DNA of 64,000 nt from Berghia stephanieae (lineage: Eukaryota; Mollusca; Gastropoda; Nudibranchia; Aeolidiidae). Location: the NCBI GenBank assembly GCA_034508935.3, contig CM067442.1, forward strand, positions 92,444,783-92,508,782. Reading direction: 5' to 3'. Positions 23,125 through 37,139 of this stretch are shown here, piece by piece. The first letter of the stretch is position 1; the number at the start of each line of letters is the position of its first letter. The notes beneath the pieces were generated by a model that saw only the letters and a list, made by a program, of their open reading frames with translations, did no database searches and was not told the DNA's origin. The position numbers and the translations under genes are program-made.

Positions 23125-24136
23125 TCACGACAAGCGTCCATAGAGACAGCGCAACCATATTCATTCATTCATTGCAATATGTACGTATTTTCTCATATCG
23201 GGATAGGCACTTCTAATCACATTATATCAAATTATGTATATCTGTGACTCGGGTAGTATTTTAAGTCTTAAATTTTTACCGTGCACTACCCGTTTATCAT
23301 CAATGCATCCCTTTATTATTAGTTAACATCAGACCACATTATGCTTATTCCTAACGGAGGTCTCAGCATCAGTTAACCTTTTAGGCATAGTTATTATTGT
23401 GTGTATATTTGATGGATCGGAGCTCAGTCACATAAAGTCATGATCTGTGCTTTGGTATCCCCGGGCTTCTTGATATCTCTCCCCTACTATTCCGATGCCA
23501 ACGACAGGGCACAACCTAAGACAAAATTACAACGTTCCAGCCAGACGAATCCAGTAATAAGGAAGAGAAGTCATGACGTCACACCTTCCTCTCTTCTGGT
23601 TCAAAGCTCTTTGGAAGTGTTTTGTAATCAGTCCGTCGGAGGACTAACAATGAATGGGTTACTTAATGAATAATAAGATGGCATAACCATTTTATTATCA
23701 AGGTGTATAGGAAGATTCTTATTATCACGGGACGTAAAAGAGCGGGGATGGATGATCTTTATTGACGACTAGGCTACATTTATACTAGAAAGTACCTATA
23801 ATACCATCACTCTGAAATCAGAAGATCAATTACACAAGGTATGTATCCAGTCCTCCGAAAGAGTGATTTTACACTTCCAATGATATTGGAACCAGTTTTG
23901 TGACATCACAATTTTGTTCCCTATTAGATACTATCGGAAAACTCTTATACAGCACGAAAGAGAGGTAAGGAAATCGTACTATACCAACCACGTCTGATGC
24001 AATTAGTTAAGTGCTGAATGAATTGCTGAAGTGGACCCTGTCCCCAAAGATATCAGTAACAAAATGGAATGTAACTTTTGCATTATCTAATGAATAATTG
24101 CCGATAATCAGGTGGAACCTGAGCCCTACAGAAAGT
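23125..24136. other. No gene recognised
   Basis: Unassigned. A 77-codon frame at 23440-23673 has no recognisable domain. ATGACGTCACA at 23574 is an isolated CRE-like octamer. Confidence 0.5.
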
Positions 24137-24320
24137 ACGAAATTGACGTCATTCAGTTCTTTGTTATTGTTTTTTTTGACAGCCATTTTAATGGTTAGTT
24201 CTCCGTTAATTCTCTCAATCAGACTATAAACGCTCAAGGTTACACATAGTTTTGTGTGTTGGTAAATCATATACAGCTAGCGGATGTTGTGAGTATTTTA
24301 CTTAAACGCATAGCATCAAT
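24137..24320. repeat. P2 palindromic element
   Basis: It reads AAATTGACGTCATTCAG, TTTGTTATTGTTTT, CAGCCATTTT and GTTAGTTCTC, then CAATCAGACTATAAACG, AAGGTTACACATAG, TGTGTTGGT, CGGATGTTGTGAGTATTTTAC and AAACGCATAGCATCAA. These are the B block inverted and the A block forward, with a TGACGTCA octamer. Confidence 0.85.
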
Positions 24321-24395
24321 TCCCCTGACAATCAAGCCATATTTAATATAATCAATCCACCTATATCATCTATATACATAACCCTGTAGGATACG

Positions 24396-25267
<872 letters not shown>

Positions 25268-25269
25268 TT

Positions 25270-27474
25270 TTGGAGGGGACACATATAAAGAATCGAATCT
25301 ATCAAGCTTGCAACCCAGATTTAGTCGCATTCTTTAAAGAGAGAAAGCCAGAAAACTTGGACAAATTAAAAATCTACGCAGAAAACTTTAACAGCGCACA
25401 TCCATTGACACCCCTTAGCAGAACATTGAAGGAACCATACTACGCTGCTGCTGCTCAGAGTCCAGGTACACCTAAAGTTCAGTACTCAAATAGAACGAGC
25501 CGATCAATCACTCGGAACACGCAAGTGAAACAGGATGACCATAGTAACAAACCATGGAACAAACAGTTCAATAGAGACCATAGCCGACCCTATCAAAACA
25601 AAACAAGAAATAGCACTGACAATAATACTGAGTATAAGAAAACCAACAAACCTATAATTAAATGTCAATATTGTGGAATGAAAGGCCACACAGCAGACAA
25701 ATGTTACAAAATCGTGGGATATCCAAAAGAAACTGCAAATGCATCACTCCAAACAAGTGTAAACAATCAGACACGAGTAATGTCAGGAGAAAATATAAAT
25801 GTGTATTGCGTGAAAGGTATGTCACTTTTAACACAAACTCACAAATCAGGATCGCTATTTTTTTGTGAAGGCAAAGCTAATGGAACTGATTGCAAAATAT
25901 TGAGAGACACAGGATGCAGTACAGTAGGAATAAAAGCATCTTTGATCAATGACGAAGACAAAACTGGAAAAACGGTACAATGCATCACATTCAGTGGCAC
26001 AGTCGAAACCTTTGAAACAGCTAACGTGTACATAGAAACCCCATACTATACAGGAATAGTGGAATGCTGTATACTTCCCAACCCCGTCGCTGATGTTATT
26101 GTTGGCAATATAAAAGGTCTTAAAGACAACCCAACAGATGTAAAAGAATGGTCATTAACCCAAGAAACAGCTTGTCTAGCAGAAACAAGAAAGATGACTA
26201 AGACAACAGAGAAGCCAATGACTATTTCTCTTGAACCACAACAATTTGACAGGAACACGTTCATCGAAGAACAGAAAAAGGACCCGACTTTAACTTCATA
26301 TTTCAATATCGCAAACAAAGGGACGAAATCAAAAGTTGAATACATCATTGAAAAAGATATTCTGTTCAGGTTACATAGGAAAAGAAACAAAATAGCTAAA
26401 CAACTGGTCACGCCGAGTATTTACAGAAACAAAATCCTTGGAATAGCGCACGATTCAATAACTTCTGGACATCTTGGGAGCTCTTCCACATTGAAGAGAA
26501 TATCCGAGAATTTCACATGGCCTGGAATTACTAAAGACGTCCGAGAATATGTGAAATCTTGTGACACATGCCAAAGAAGAGTCGCAAAAGGCAGAATACC
26601 GAGATTGCCATTAGAGACAACCCCAGTTATTGAAAAAGTTTTTCAAAAAGTTGCAATTGACATTATAGGCCCTTTAACAAAATCAGATAGAAACCATACA
26701 CACATACTAACACTAGTCGATTACGCAACCAGGTGGCCAGAAGCGATAGCATTGAAATCAACTACATCGGATCACATAGCTGAAGCATTGATGACAATTT
26801 TTACTAGAATAGGCATACCAAATGAGATACTGTCGGACAATGGACCCCAATTCACATCACATATGATGCATGAAACCATGAAACTCATGGGAATCCAACA
26901 CTCATTCACAACTCCCTACCACCCCCAAGCAAATGGTCTTTGTGAAAGATTTAATGGCACTCTAAAGAATATGTTAAGAAAAGTGTCAGCAGAAAAACCA
27001 GATGATTGGGACAGATACTTACCAGCAATCCTATTTGCATATAGAGAAATACCCCAAGAATCTACAGGCTACTCCCCATTTGAGTTGATGTATGGACGAT
27101 CACCTCGCGGCCCGATCAATATAGTAGCCGACATTTGTAAAGGGAATGAGGAGGACAATAACGAAATTATGTTTGCTTACGAATATGTAAGAAACCTGAA
27201 AGACAGAATAGAGGATACATGTAAGCTAGCACAGGAATCCGTCACTAAAAAAGCAGAGAAATACAAGGAATACTCCGATCGAAAAAGCAAATCAAGAAAA
27301 TTTGAGATTGGTGACAAAGTACTAATACTCTTACCCGATGACTCGAGTAAACTTTTAGCTACATGGAAAGGACCATTCAAAATAACAGCAGTAAAATCTA
27401 ATGTTAATTACGAGATTAAAATTAACAACACAACAAAGACATTCCATGCAAATATGCTAAAAAAAATATTTTGA
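25270..27474 (+). pseudogene. Gmr1-like element: zinc knuckle, protease-like and integrase region
   Basis: One frame of 734 codons, opening right after the LTR without a convincing ATG. In order: a CCHC zinc knuckle (CQYCGMKGHTADKC, about residues 132-145); a retropepsin-like LRDTGCSTVGIK with DTG at about 213-215; an HHCC zinc-binding block (HDSITSGHLG..CDTCQ, about 396-437); the integrase core with VAIDIIGPL, LSDNGPQFTS and GLCERFNGTLKN carrying the D, D and E; and a GPF motif (TWKGPFKI) near the end. The zinc knuckle belongs to the nucleocapsid part of Gag. The protein belongs to a fossil element described as a whole in the entry for 24525-29524. Confidence 0.9.
25271..25282 (+). other. 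Possible primer-binding site
   Basis: TGGAGGGGACAC begins three bases after the 5' LTR. A TGG start is what pairing with a tRNA 3' CCA end requires. The donor tRNA was not identified. Confidence 0.45.
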
Positions 27475-27594
27475 TAGAGACACAGTGTCGCAACCTATGT
27501 TTACTAATATCGAAGCTTCAAATGCAGGATTAATCATACCGTTGGTCATGGGACACAGACACCCGAGACAGAAAAACAAACAAAAATCGCACAA

Positions 27595-28191
27595 TTGCAA
27601 CCACCTAAGACAAAAAAAGAAGTACGCAAAGTACTTGGGCTCCTAAATTTTTACAGGAAATACATTTACAACTTCGCGCACATCGCGACACCGCTAACAA
27701 ATCTGACAAAGAATGGGTCACCGAACAAAATTGTTTGGACAGAAGCGTGTCAGAATAGCTTTAACCAATTAAAGGCATTACTCTGTTCAGAACCAATTCT
27801 TAAATTACCCGACATATCAAAAGAATTTGTTGTAAGAACTGACGCGTCTGATAAGGGCATCGCAGGTGTACTATTACAGGAACATGAGGGAACTCTAATG
27901 CCTTGCTTATATGCAAGCAGAAAATTATTGGACAGAGAATCACGATACTCTGTAATAGAGCGTGAAGGACTGGCCATCGTCTTTGCTTTAAAGACATTCA
28001 GCAGATATCTACTGCTAAAAGAGTTTGTGGTCGAAACGGACCATAAACCACTCACGTACATAAGAAATAACAAAATGAATAATAGTAGAGTACTAAGGTG
28101 GAGTCTATTTTTGCAAAATTACACTTTCAGTATCTCTCACATACCAGGCTGTGAAAATATTCACGCCGACCTACTTTCTCGATTAGTATAA
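27595..28191 (+). pseudogene. Gmr1-like element: RT thumb and RNase H region
   Basis: It opens with KTKKEVRKVLGLLNFYRKYI, the thumb/connection block typical of gypsy-type RTs. RNase H follows with FVVRTDASDKGIAGVLLQ (first Asp), EREGLAIVFALKTF (Glu), VETDHKPLTYI (second Asp) and HIPGCENIHADLLSRL (last Asp). All four acidic positions of the RNase H family are visible. Its place downstream of the integrase rather than upstream is what ties the element to Gmr1. Confidence 0.9.
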
Positions 28192-28194
28192 ACA

Positions 28195-28770
28195 CGTGAG
28201 AAGGGTATAACTTAACCTCCCATGCATACTGTTAGTTACCTCGCAAACTATGCCAAATCAGAACGCACAATTTCGATAATTTTATTTGTAAACATGATGA
28301 CCCAACTTAATGTAACATTGAGTATTGTTTGGATATATATACCATACCCATTCATGATTTGGGAAATCTTCTCTTTATCTATCATTGTTATGAATTTTCA
28401 CTCATTTATGATTAATAATTGAAATGTCAATATTTCATTTACATTTTCATTCATTTCATTTAGTAAATTACCTTCATATCATCGACTTAAATCATGCTTC
28501 ATTGCCATCACTATTGTTTATCACAATGATTTGTAATCACATTGCCATCATGTTGTTCATCACAATGATTTGTAATCACAATCTTTCATTGTTATTGTCA
28601 CCCATTCATATACCTACGTTAATATAAACATTTCCATGTCTAGTTAATAAATAATTTAATTGTAGCACAAATCATAACAATGGATTAATGCTAGAGTATC
28701 ATGATAGTAAATTTACTTCCGTTTGTAAAATCTATCTTTCCCATAATGGTTAAAGAGTATATTTTAAACG
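28195..28770 (+). other. Non-coding 3' part of the Gmr1-like element
   Basis: AT-rich, with two copies of TCACAATGATTTGTAATCAC about 38 bp apart near 28530 and 28560. No envelope-like frame is recognisable. Confidence 0.6.
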
Positions 28771-28781
28771 TGGGTGGGGGG
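28771..28781 (+). other. Polypurine tract
   Basis: TGGGTGGGGGG lies immediately before the 3' LTR, in the position of the plus-strand primer. Confidence 0.75.
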
Positions 28782-29524
28782 TGTCACAGTAAAGGTTGTT
28801 CACAATTATCTTATTAAATTTTATTTTATTAAGAACTGAATTCATCTCACTCCAGTTATATTTCGGTAGGCTTAGATAAACTTTACCTTCTAATATTAGA
28901 TCGTCTTTCCTTTTATAGCCTTCCCTCGAATTAATTTCTGATTAGTGAATACTTTTCGTTCTACATTCTGTCACGTAGCCACTTATTATAAAAGCTGATA
29001 GGTCTAACATTTGACACTCACTTTCTCTCCACAATCTATGCCGGACGCTCTATTCCTATATATATACTGGAAGATTTTTATCTTTTGGGACTTTGTAGAT
29101 ATTATATCTACACCATTAAGACGCCGGAGCTTTTAACTTTGATTGTATAATCTTCAAGGATCAAACCCAAGCCCGCTGTCAAAGGACTACACAATAACTT
29201 CTTACCAATTGCCTGGAAGTGGAATTTTACGAGTCCAATCCTGTTATCAGAGGAATAGATCATCCAAGCCAATCAACTGCCTGGAAACGTAAACTTATGA
29301 ACCTGACATATTATCATAAGTTACGTAAAATATTCATATCTCTATTTGTAACTGCCACGATCACTGTTTATCTCTTTTAATTAAATTTCATCATTATTTT
29401 TATTTCATTGTAAACAAATCGTTAATTGTTTTTCATTTATAGTAACTAGTAAATTCTGGGGCCTCATTCTACATAGATCTTTATGCATAGTCGAGTAGCT
29501 CTTTACTCACTTGAGACCATGACA
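28782..29524 (+). repeat. 3' LTR of the Gmr1-like element
   Basis: 743 bp, the same length as the 5' LTR and identical to it except for one base by eye. Confidence 0.95.
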
Positions 29525-29536
29525 TATATATATATA

Positions 29537-29592
<56 letters not shown>
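29525..29592. repeat. TA microsatellite, right of LTR element
   Basis: TA array with a TGTG core; the counterpart of 24402-24524. Confidence 0.95.
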
Positions 29593-29594
<2 letters not shown>

Positions 29595-29599
29595 TATTA

Positions 29600-30185
29600 T
29601 ATGGTTATTTTATTTGTTCGCTGTCATTGGCCAGTGACATTTGTTTATAAAATCTATTTGCAAATTTGTGGAGTCTCTTCAGCAATTCATGATGAGCATG
29701 GCATATATTATAATATATAATTGCCAAGTGTATCATAGCATTGTTTGTGTCAGAAATATCCGGATCACTGACGTGACTACAATCAATCAAAAAGCACAGT
29801 TGTACATATTTTTAGACTGTGTCCCATTGTCACAAGGGATTCTCCCATTTATAATAATGAATTAATCGTTTGATAGATACGTGATACACAATACGGAATA
29901 CGTGTGATTTTGGCTAAACCTTGGTCATATCAAATCGGGAAAAGAAAGAGAGAGACAAATCTATCACTAGTCTGTTTCTTCCTAAAATTATATGATTATG
30001 TCACAAAGCAAAGGCACGATGGCGTTAACCAAAAGAAAGAGAGCGATGAGTTATTCTCATAAGCCATGCTTACTGCAATGACATTTATTTTTGTTCCACT
30101 GGTTGTAACTACTCTGTGATCGCCCCATAGTCTGTGACTTAATATTTTGGAGATGGGGGATGCCTTTGTATTGATACCATTCGTA
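29600..30185. other. No gene recognised
   Basis: Unassigned sequence; short frames only. Confidence 0.5.
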
Positions 30186-30345
30186 TAGGTAAAATACTCA
30201 CACCATCCGCAGTCGGATATAACGTACTAACACACAAAACTAGATATGTCTACATTGAACGATGATAATCTGATTGATTTATTTTAGTGAGAACTTGGCT
30301 GTCTAAAAACAATAACAAAGATCTGACTGACGTCAACTTCGTTCT
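30186..30345. repeat. P2 palindromic element
   Basis: The A block is inverted (GGTAAAATACTCACACCATCC, CTAACACACAAAACTA) and followed by the forward B block (TTAGTGAGAACTTGGCTG, AAAACAATAACAAAGA, TGACGTCAAC). It has the opposite orientation to the copy at 24137-24320. Confidence 0.85.
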
Positions 30346-30759
30346 TTCAATATCACGATGGCCCCACCAATCTGTAAGGAATGTTTGGATTTTGACAAAA
30401 ATATGGGACAGGATTACAAAAACGTGATTCTCTATGATATTATACGAAAGTAAACAAGGATTAAAACGCAGTGCCAATGAGAGTCAATACGAGAGTGAAA
30501 CATGACATTTGGAGGAGCAGGCAGTGGAGTTACAGAGTGATGCAAAGTATAACCGGTGAAAGCATAGTTTTGTAAACAGTAATTATTGTCGAACTTTGTT
30601 TACTGAGACGATACAGAAGAAAAAAAATTAGCTCACAGAAATAGACAACGTGTTTATTGATTTCTTTAATTTGCAATACACCAGAACAAGGGCCTTAAAA
30701 AATGTAAGGCAAAGTGGTGAAAGCGTGCCTTAAAACAAGGTGAAATAACAAAACGCCCT

Positions 30760-30968
30760 TTAACATTTTGGCCAGAAAACTTTTATTCTCTACATCGATC
30801 GATGAGAATGGCACCCCCCCCCCCCCCCTTTCCCAAATTATTTTTAAAATATGAAACTCGAAACTTCCAAGTTATCAAAGATTCTTACGTCAGGGTTTAA
30901 GAGTTTTTGAAAAGTTAGGGATCTTTTTATTCGATAGAGAAAGAAAATCGTTTCTGACCAAAATGTAC
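30760..30968. repeat. P1 palindromic element, diverged
   Basis: The left arm has TTTTGGCCAGAAAAC and ATCGATCGATGA. The right arm has GAGTTTTTGAAAAGTTAGGG and CGTTTCTGACCAAAATG. A poly-C run at 30812-30826 sits in the left half. Confidence 0.75.
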
Positions 30969-30969
30969 T

Positions 30970-32382
30970 GCAGATGTTTTGTCAGTGTTCACAGTAAAGG
31001 TTTTACGTGCAAAGCTCAATAACAAAAACAAAAACAAAAAAAACGACACGATCAGTGTATTGCACTTGTTTACCAGCCGATTTGATTGTGTCCAATGAGA
31101 TGACCACGGTGGGAAATAGAAGAGTTGATTCCCTTGATAAAAATGTCTGGATCGCTTATCGATACTTTTCCGGAGTGATTTTCAGAATGCCTCTTTTGTT
31201 TTTTTAAGTTTTTCATGGAAGCCGATGTGATTTAGATAGGTGTCATCTAGACCTTACTTTTTTTATTATTTCTGTAAATGCCAATGACTGAATTTTTTAA
31301 AAATGATTTAAATGTAAAATTTTGTCTCAACAATTTTAACTGATTTCAGAATAATAAATTTTGTTTAGCTTCAGCTTTACATAAGATTTTTCATCAAAAT
31401 AGAGAAAGTTGGACATTACCGTTTATAAATAAAATCTCCCCAGTTACTTTTAAATCGCTTATCGTTTCAGATAAAGCTGACCCACTAAACTTTATTGTCA
31501 CGATCCAAGCACTTTACAACAGTTTGCCTTGGGGACATACATAGGTTGCCCAAATGGCGATTACAACACATTTCAAAGAAAACGCTTGCAAATTTTATTT
31601 CCATAAAGTGATAAATTTCAAAGTCTTAGCTAGGGTCTGTCCTACTGTGGACCTCGTCTCTAGATCAAAGGGGAAAGAACATTTATTTATATTATTTCAC
31701 TCATCCCAAAAATGGAAATATTAAAAAAAGAATTGGAATGACTTGCAATGTCACATTCGATAGATTCAAAATAGAAAAAAAGAAGGAGAAGAAGAAGAAA
31801 CAAAGAAAGAAATTAATTGGTATCGATTGGAGACCGCACCACAAATTGGTTACAGACTCATAGTCAAGGAGAGTATTATCTATACCTTTTCAGAATGCTT
31901 TTGTAGACGTATTTAGACCAGAAATTCCCAAGTTAAGGGTCTCACATGTCTGTGTGGACTAACGAAATGCAAGAGCATTGAAACGTCCGAATCGGGTGAC
32001 AATGTGATAGTTGTATTTTTCTTCTAATTTACGATTTGCATTAGAGGAAGAACAGACTTCGTCAACAGGAGTTTGTCAAGTTGTTAGGTACTAGCACTAC
32101 TACTGTAAGGAATATGTATGATCTTGGACCGATATTAATTTTCTGTGGCCTTTTCCTTTGGCCTAATAGGGAAATAAACAATGCATTCTTAACACATTGA
32201 ATATGGGAAAACAGTTGCGACTCGAAGTGTAAATGTGCTTTTTTGTAAAACTCGATATGATTTTGCGAAAGATTGAACAATACATCGAATGGCTATTGAA
32301 AAAAGCATTATTTTACACGTTCAATGCATAATTCAAAAACCATTTGCTGATAATGATGATAAGTTCATCAGCATTTATATGT
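30970..32382. other. No gene recognised
   Basis: Unassigned AT-rich sequence. The minus-strand 72-codon frame at 32062-32280 has no recognisable domain. Confidence 0.5.
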
Positions 32383-32675
32383 GCGGCTACGTAGTCTAGT
32401 GGTATGACACCCGCTTTCGGATCGGAAGGTCCTGGGTTCGAGCCTCGCTCGGAGCATAGTTGAGTCTTTGAAAAAGGCTCTATAATTACAATCTCTCACC
32501 GTACGTTAACAGCGTTGTCTCTGTGGGAAAAAATTGTAATATCGCCTAAGAGGCGTCATGTCTCGTTCTACATGTTACATGTTGCTATTGGACAGGAACC
32601 CCTTGTAAAGACCCCTTGTAAAGCGCTTTGGGCACATGAAGTGGATATTGCGCTATATAAACAGCTCAAGTTTAT
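32383..32675 (+). repeat. SINE1 copy
   Basis: The tRNA-like head (GCGGCTACGTAGTCTAGTGG..GGTCCTGGGTTCGAGCC), the middle block and the tail GTAAAGCGCTTTGGGC..GGATATTGCGCTATATAAA are present. The GTGTAAAATGAGTACCTGG piece is deleted, and the sequence ACCCCTTGTAAAG is duplicated in tandem. Confidence 0.9.
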
Positions 32676-32679
32676 ATAG

Positions 32680-33835
32680 ACTAAAGGCATTTCATGTCAA
32701 TAACTAAACGCAATAGACCGGTTACTAAAGCCACATAATGTTCAAACAAACCCCAAAATCACCATCTCTTGACAAAGAGACATCATCGATGGATGACATT
32801 GGATGAGTAAATTCATTCGCAGTGGGAGATTTCCCAGTAGGGATGGCTAGGCGTAAACAAAATGAATATCTTTGTTTATATTCATTTACCGTCTATGAAT
32901 TTTCTGTTTTACCACAGTAGATAACAATGACTTATTGATTCACAAAGTAGAAATGGCTGTATCATACATAATACCATAGGCGACCACAGATTGAATTTTC
33001 GGTAAAAGTTACGTTTGATAAACCTGCCCAGTCTGGCCCATCACTGATTGTGCTGAATGTTGTAAAGCTGATTTCCTTATGTTTTGGAGAAAAAAAAGTT
33101 TTTGGTATTTGTAACTAGTGATTGACACGTAACATGGCTAAAGAATGGTAACCAAGTAGAATTGAGTGACACAGACCAAGAAATTGTTCAACCTCCGCCC
33201 CCCTCCCCACTCACCCAATAAGTGGTCTACCAATTTTATGACGTTCAGCATATTATTACCTAATAGGCATGAGTGTGTGTGAGTTTGTATGAGTGTGTAT
33301 GTATATGTGCTGTGTGTCTGAACCAACCGTCACTTATACGCATATATATAAGCCACAATGGATAGGACTTATCACTTTAGATTTGAAACGATTGTTAATA
33401 ATTCGAAGTTTTGATATAAGGATCCCTACGAGTCTCGCCATTATACAAGTCAGTATTCTCATGTTTCAGAATAAAAAATCAGTAATTTGATCGAAGGATT
33501 TCAAAGCGTGATTTTTGATGACACGTAGATATGAGAAAAAAGTGCACTATCGAAGAAATAAAAATGTATAAAACAAAGAACCGTGATAAGATGCAATAAT
33601 ACAAATAAAATACTTGCTATGAGATTCGGATTTAATTGACAAATTTATTAAAATGTTCTCCTAGAATAGTATACTCTATGTGATGAATAAATGAAATGTT
33701 CTTATATATTTTTTTTTTAATTGCTGACGCCTATAAAGCGACATTACACCTTATTTCCGAAATAGACGAGCAGTATTGCGTACATACAATGAAAAACAAA
33801 ACATTAAAACAAAACAAAAATGGTGAAGTCACAGG
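32680..33835. other. No gene recognised
   Basis: Unassigned. A short degenerate TG tract (GAGTGTGTGTGAG) lies near 33270-33315. Confidence 0.5.
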
Positions 33836-33837
33836 TA

Positions 33838-33925
33838 TGAAAGTTTTTTTTACAAGATATGGGTCACTTCAATCGATCAATATTTGAAGGACGAGTTTTC
33901 TGGCCAAAGATTTTTAATGTGGTTT
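33838..33925 (+). repeat. P1 element, right arm only
   Basis: ACAAGATATGGGTCA, AATCGATCAATATTTGAAGG and GACGAGTTTTCTGGCCAAAG in right-arm order. Confidence 0.75.
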
Positions 33926-33929
33926 TTTT

Positions 33930-35388
33930 TAAATGATTATGCAGCAGTAATGGTCATTCAAAATTTCAAATTAATTCGCAGGAAAAGTTTTGAGAGATGC
34001 TATTTCCAGTGTTCTCTACTTTATTTTTATATGATGCGGTCTAACATTTATATAGATGAAGGTTGCCTTCATACTAATCACCATAACTATAGGCCGTTCC
34101 AATTATCGTGCGCACGGAATATTGCAAAGTCCTCCAAAGTTACAAAATGTTCTGATGTTATTTTTTTGCATGCGGGCTACATTTTAAGTGACTTTAAAAT
34201 TTTGAATACCGATAGCGATAGACCAAACAGTTTTTTTCACAATGCCGAATTCCTTTGATCTTTTCATAGTTTGCAATAAAATGTGACTCAAACTCTTAAA
34301 TATTTACAGTAACGGTGTGCTTATTCTCTTTCCCGTGCCAAAATAATCATAACAAAGTTTCATTCAGTGGCGTAACTTAGCAAATATTTTTGGGTTGTTT
34401 CAAATAGTGTAATAATAGAGAGCATTTATATTGTACTTCTACAGCATTGAAAACAGATTCACAGCACTTTATAATTTATCTCTTCCCTGGTGGATAACGC
34501 ACACACCATATATTGGACGACACAAGCAGCCCGTTAAGTGCTTATAAAATTTTTGAACAAAGACATTGATGCAAAAAACAAAAAAAAAACAGGGGGAATC
34601 TTCTGAATTTTTACACCCGTCTTCGATAGGACGAGGAGAAATGCTTTTCACAGATATAATTTCGTCGAACTGTTGAGCAAGACAACTCATAAAAGTCGCA
34701 CAAGACAGGTCACGAAAATCCACTGGTCACTCATCGAGAACTGTACATGTCTGCTGTTCTTGAATTATGTTCACTGGGGGAAGGGTGTGCTTTGAATCTA
34801 ATAGTGTGAAATATCACTTAACCTAAACTTCTTTAAAACCAAACAGATTCCATGTATGTTTTGTGGAGTATAACCTTTCAAAAGAATCGCAGCTTTTAAA
34901 TGCAAGAAAGGCATGATTAAAATGACATAAATTATATTAGCTTAACCTCTCCACGCTGATTTCCTGATTGTGTGCCATCTGTTAATAGTATTGCTATTCT
35001 TCCACATGCCATGACAAAGAATTCCAGGCTTCGCCTCTCTGGAGAAATACTTGTAAATTTTCAGTTCCACACTCCTCTTTTTGCCAATTTTTGTATGTTT
35101 AATCAATTTTGTTATCAGTTTTTATAAATTTAGAAACCATAACAGGAAGCAACGCCTCTGGCTTTTAATTATTAATTGTAAAAATTGTTTATGTCACAAA
35201 GTGTACTATGTTCTGTGTAATTTTGAACCCAGGGTAGCAATGTTAGTGGGTATTGCACATGAATCTCTTGAAAAGTAAACCCCTGGCCAAGCATGTGGGG
35301 AGTTCAGTGATCGTAATCACAACAGAATTCACAGTGTATAATATTGTTTTTGTAAACCATCCAAATGTTCACTCATCCCAGGCCCTTC
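33930..35388. other. No gene recognised
   Basis: Unassigned. The 124-codon frame at 33884-34258 begins inside the P1 arm and shows no domain. Confidence 0.5.
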
Positions 35389-35576
<188 letters not shown>

Positions 35577-35880
35577 GTAAATATGAAAAATACCAAAGTA
35601 ACCGATGCAGAAAAAAAAATCCGCTTAACGTGAGTAACCAATGCTCATTAAAATCCATCAGATGGTTGTGAAGTTATCAACGTCAACGCGTGAGTTCGGG
35701 TTGTGGAACGTAGTATAACAGCTTTTACTGTATCATAGTCTTGCTTAATTGAACCTACGTGAGTAATTTGTTAAATTTACCATGGCAACCAGTCTCTTAT
35801 GGGTCATCTATTCTTTGATAATGAGTTATTGTTTTTTTTTTGGCAATTTTGATTGTTATATCCAGATAACCTATTTACCA

Positions 35881-36060
35881 GTTAGCTGTCGTACTCTGGA
35901 AAAACACGTATTTAAAAGTTAGGGCAGAAACTCGTCCTTCAAATATCGATCGATTTTAATGACTTCATCTTGGCAAAACCTCTCAAATCTGGGCTTCGTT
36001 AGGGACGAGTTTTCTGGCTAAATTTTTTTATTCTTATTTTTCCATAGTAGGGTAGTTAAC
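35881..36060. repeat. P1 palindromic element, complete ends
   Basis: It starts GTTAGCTGTCGTACTCTGG and ends GGTAGTTAAC, with both arms present: CTCGTCCTTCAAATATCG on the left, AGGGACGAGTTTTCTGGC on the right. At 180 bp it is a compact member with part of the right arm lost. Confidence 0.85.
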
Positions 36061-36598
36061 CGGCTAATGATTAGATTTATTAATTTACTTAGAAATAGTA
36101 ACAAACAAACAAAAGAAAAAGCGTGACAATTAATGGGTAGTTACTGGGATAGCGAGTGATATAAAATTGTATAATTAGGCACAATATAATGTCACTGAAC
36201 CTAAAATCAATACTAAGTAAAAACTGAAAGCATGTGGCAAACAGTGCATATTCAACAGTTGTTACAAACATGTCGACAAGAAAAAAAAGATATTGATTAA
36301 ATGAAATATGTATTTATTTCGACAATCAGACGCTTTATTAAATAAATGGTTTCCAATTATACAAGAAAAATCATTTGGAGTGTTGTTTTATGTCTTTCGC
36401 ATTCAGCATTAGAAATCTGCTTTGTATGTGTCAAGAACTTCAATCGCATTTATTTGTCGTTTATCAACAGGAGCGAGGGAGGGTTCTCCGAATTTGACCT
36501 CTATCTCTGATAAGACGAGGAGAATGTTTGTAGAATGCCCGTCCTAAGGGCACCGTCTAATTGCTGGCTCTTACATTTGGACTTAATTTACATCCTGT
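36061..36598. other. No gene recognised
   Basis: Unassigned spacer between two P1 copies. Confidence 0.5.
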
Positions 36599-36599
36599 T

Positions 36600-36770
36600 C
36601 TGCAGTACTCCGAAAAACATGTCTTTAAAATTTTGGCCAAAAAATTCGTCCTTCAAATATCGATCGATTAAAATTACCCTCTCCTTTTCAATGTCTGAAG
36701 TCCCAGGTTTGATAGTTTTTGAAAGAATTTAATCGATCAATATTTGAAGGACGATTTTTCTGACAATAAT
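36600..36770. repeat. P1 palindromic element
   Basis: Left arm: TGCAGTACTCCGAAAAACA, TTTTGGCCAAAAAATTCG, CCTTCAAATATCGATCG. Centre: GAAGTCCCAGGTTTGATAG. Right arm: AATCGATCAATATTTGAAGG, ACGATTTTTCTGAC. Confidence 0.85.
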
Positions 36771-36913
36771 ATAAATGAGAACATGGCCTTACCTCTACAC
36801 ACAGAAATCCATTTGGATCGACATTTGATGTAATTGGAATCGAAATAGCCAACTTGTTTTCATGATGAATACAACAAATTTAAATAACAGACCTGTACAG
36901 CATGCATATGCAA

Positions 36914-37034
36914 ACACACACACACACACACACACACACCCGCATGCACATATTCACATAATACAAACATCTTATTATAGACAGTAGTGAATATATTATA
37001 GTGGAGAGAATGTGTTTGTTGTGTCTGTGAGTGT

Positions 37035-37074
<40 letters not shown>

Positions 37075-37135
37075 TGTTTGTTTGTTTGTATGAGTGTTTG
37101 TGGATGTGTGTGGATGTGTGTGTGTATGTGTGTGA
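36914..37135. repeat. CA run and TG run facing each other
   Basis: CACACA at 36914-36942 and TGTGTG-rich sequence at 37032-37135. They are complementary and about 90 bp apart, so they could fold back. Confidence 0.9.
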
Positions 37136-37139
37136 ATCA

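Noticed and set aside
28222-28627. Small hydrophobic frames downstream of RNase H, as a possible extra gene of the LTR element
   Set aside because: Short, overlapping a direct repeat, with no envelope-like features.
33884-34258. 124-codon frame
   Set aside because: Starts inside a P1 arm and has no recognisable domain.
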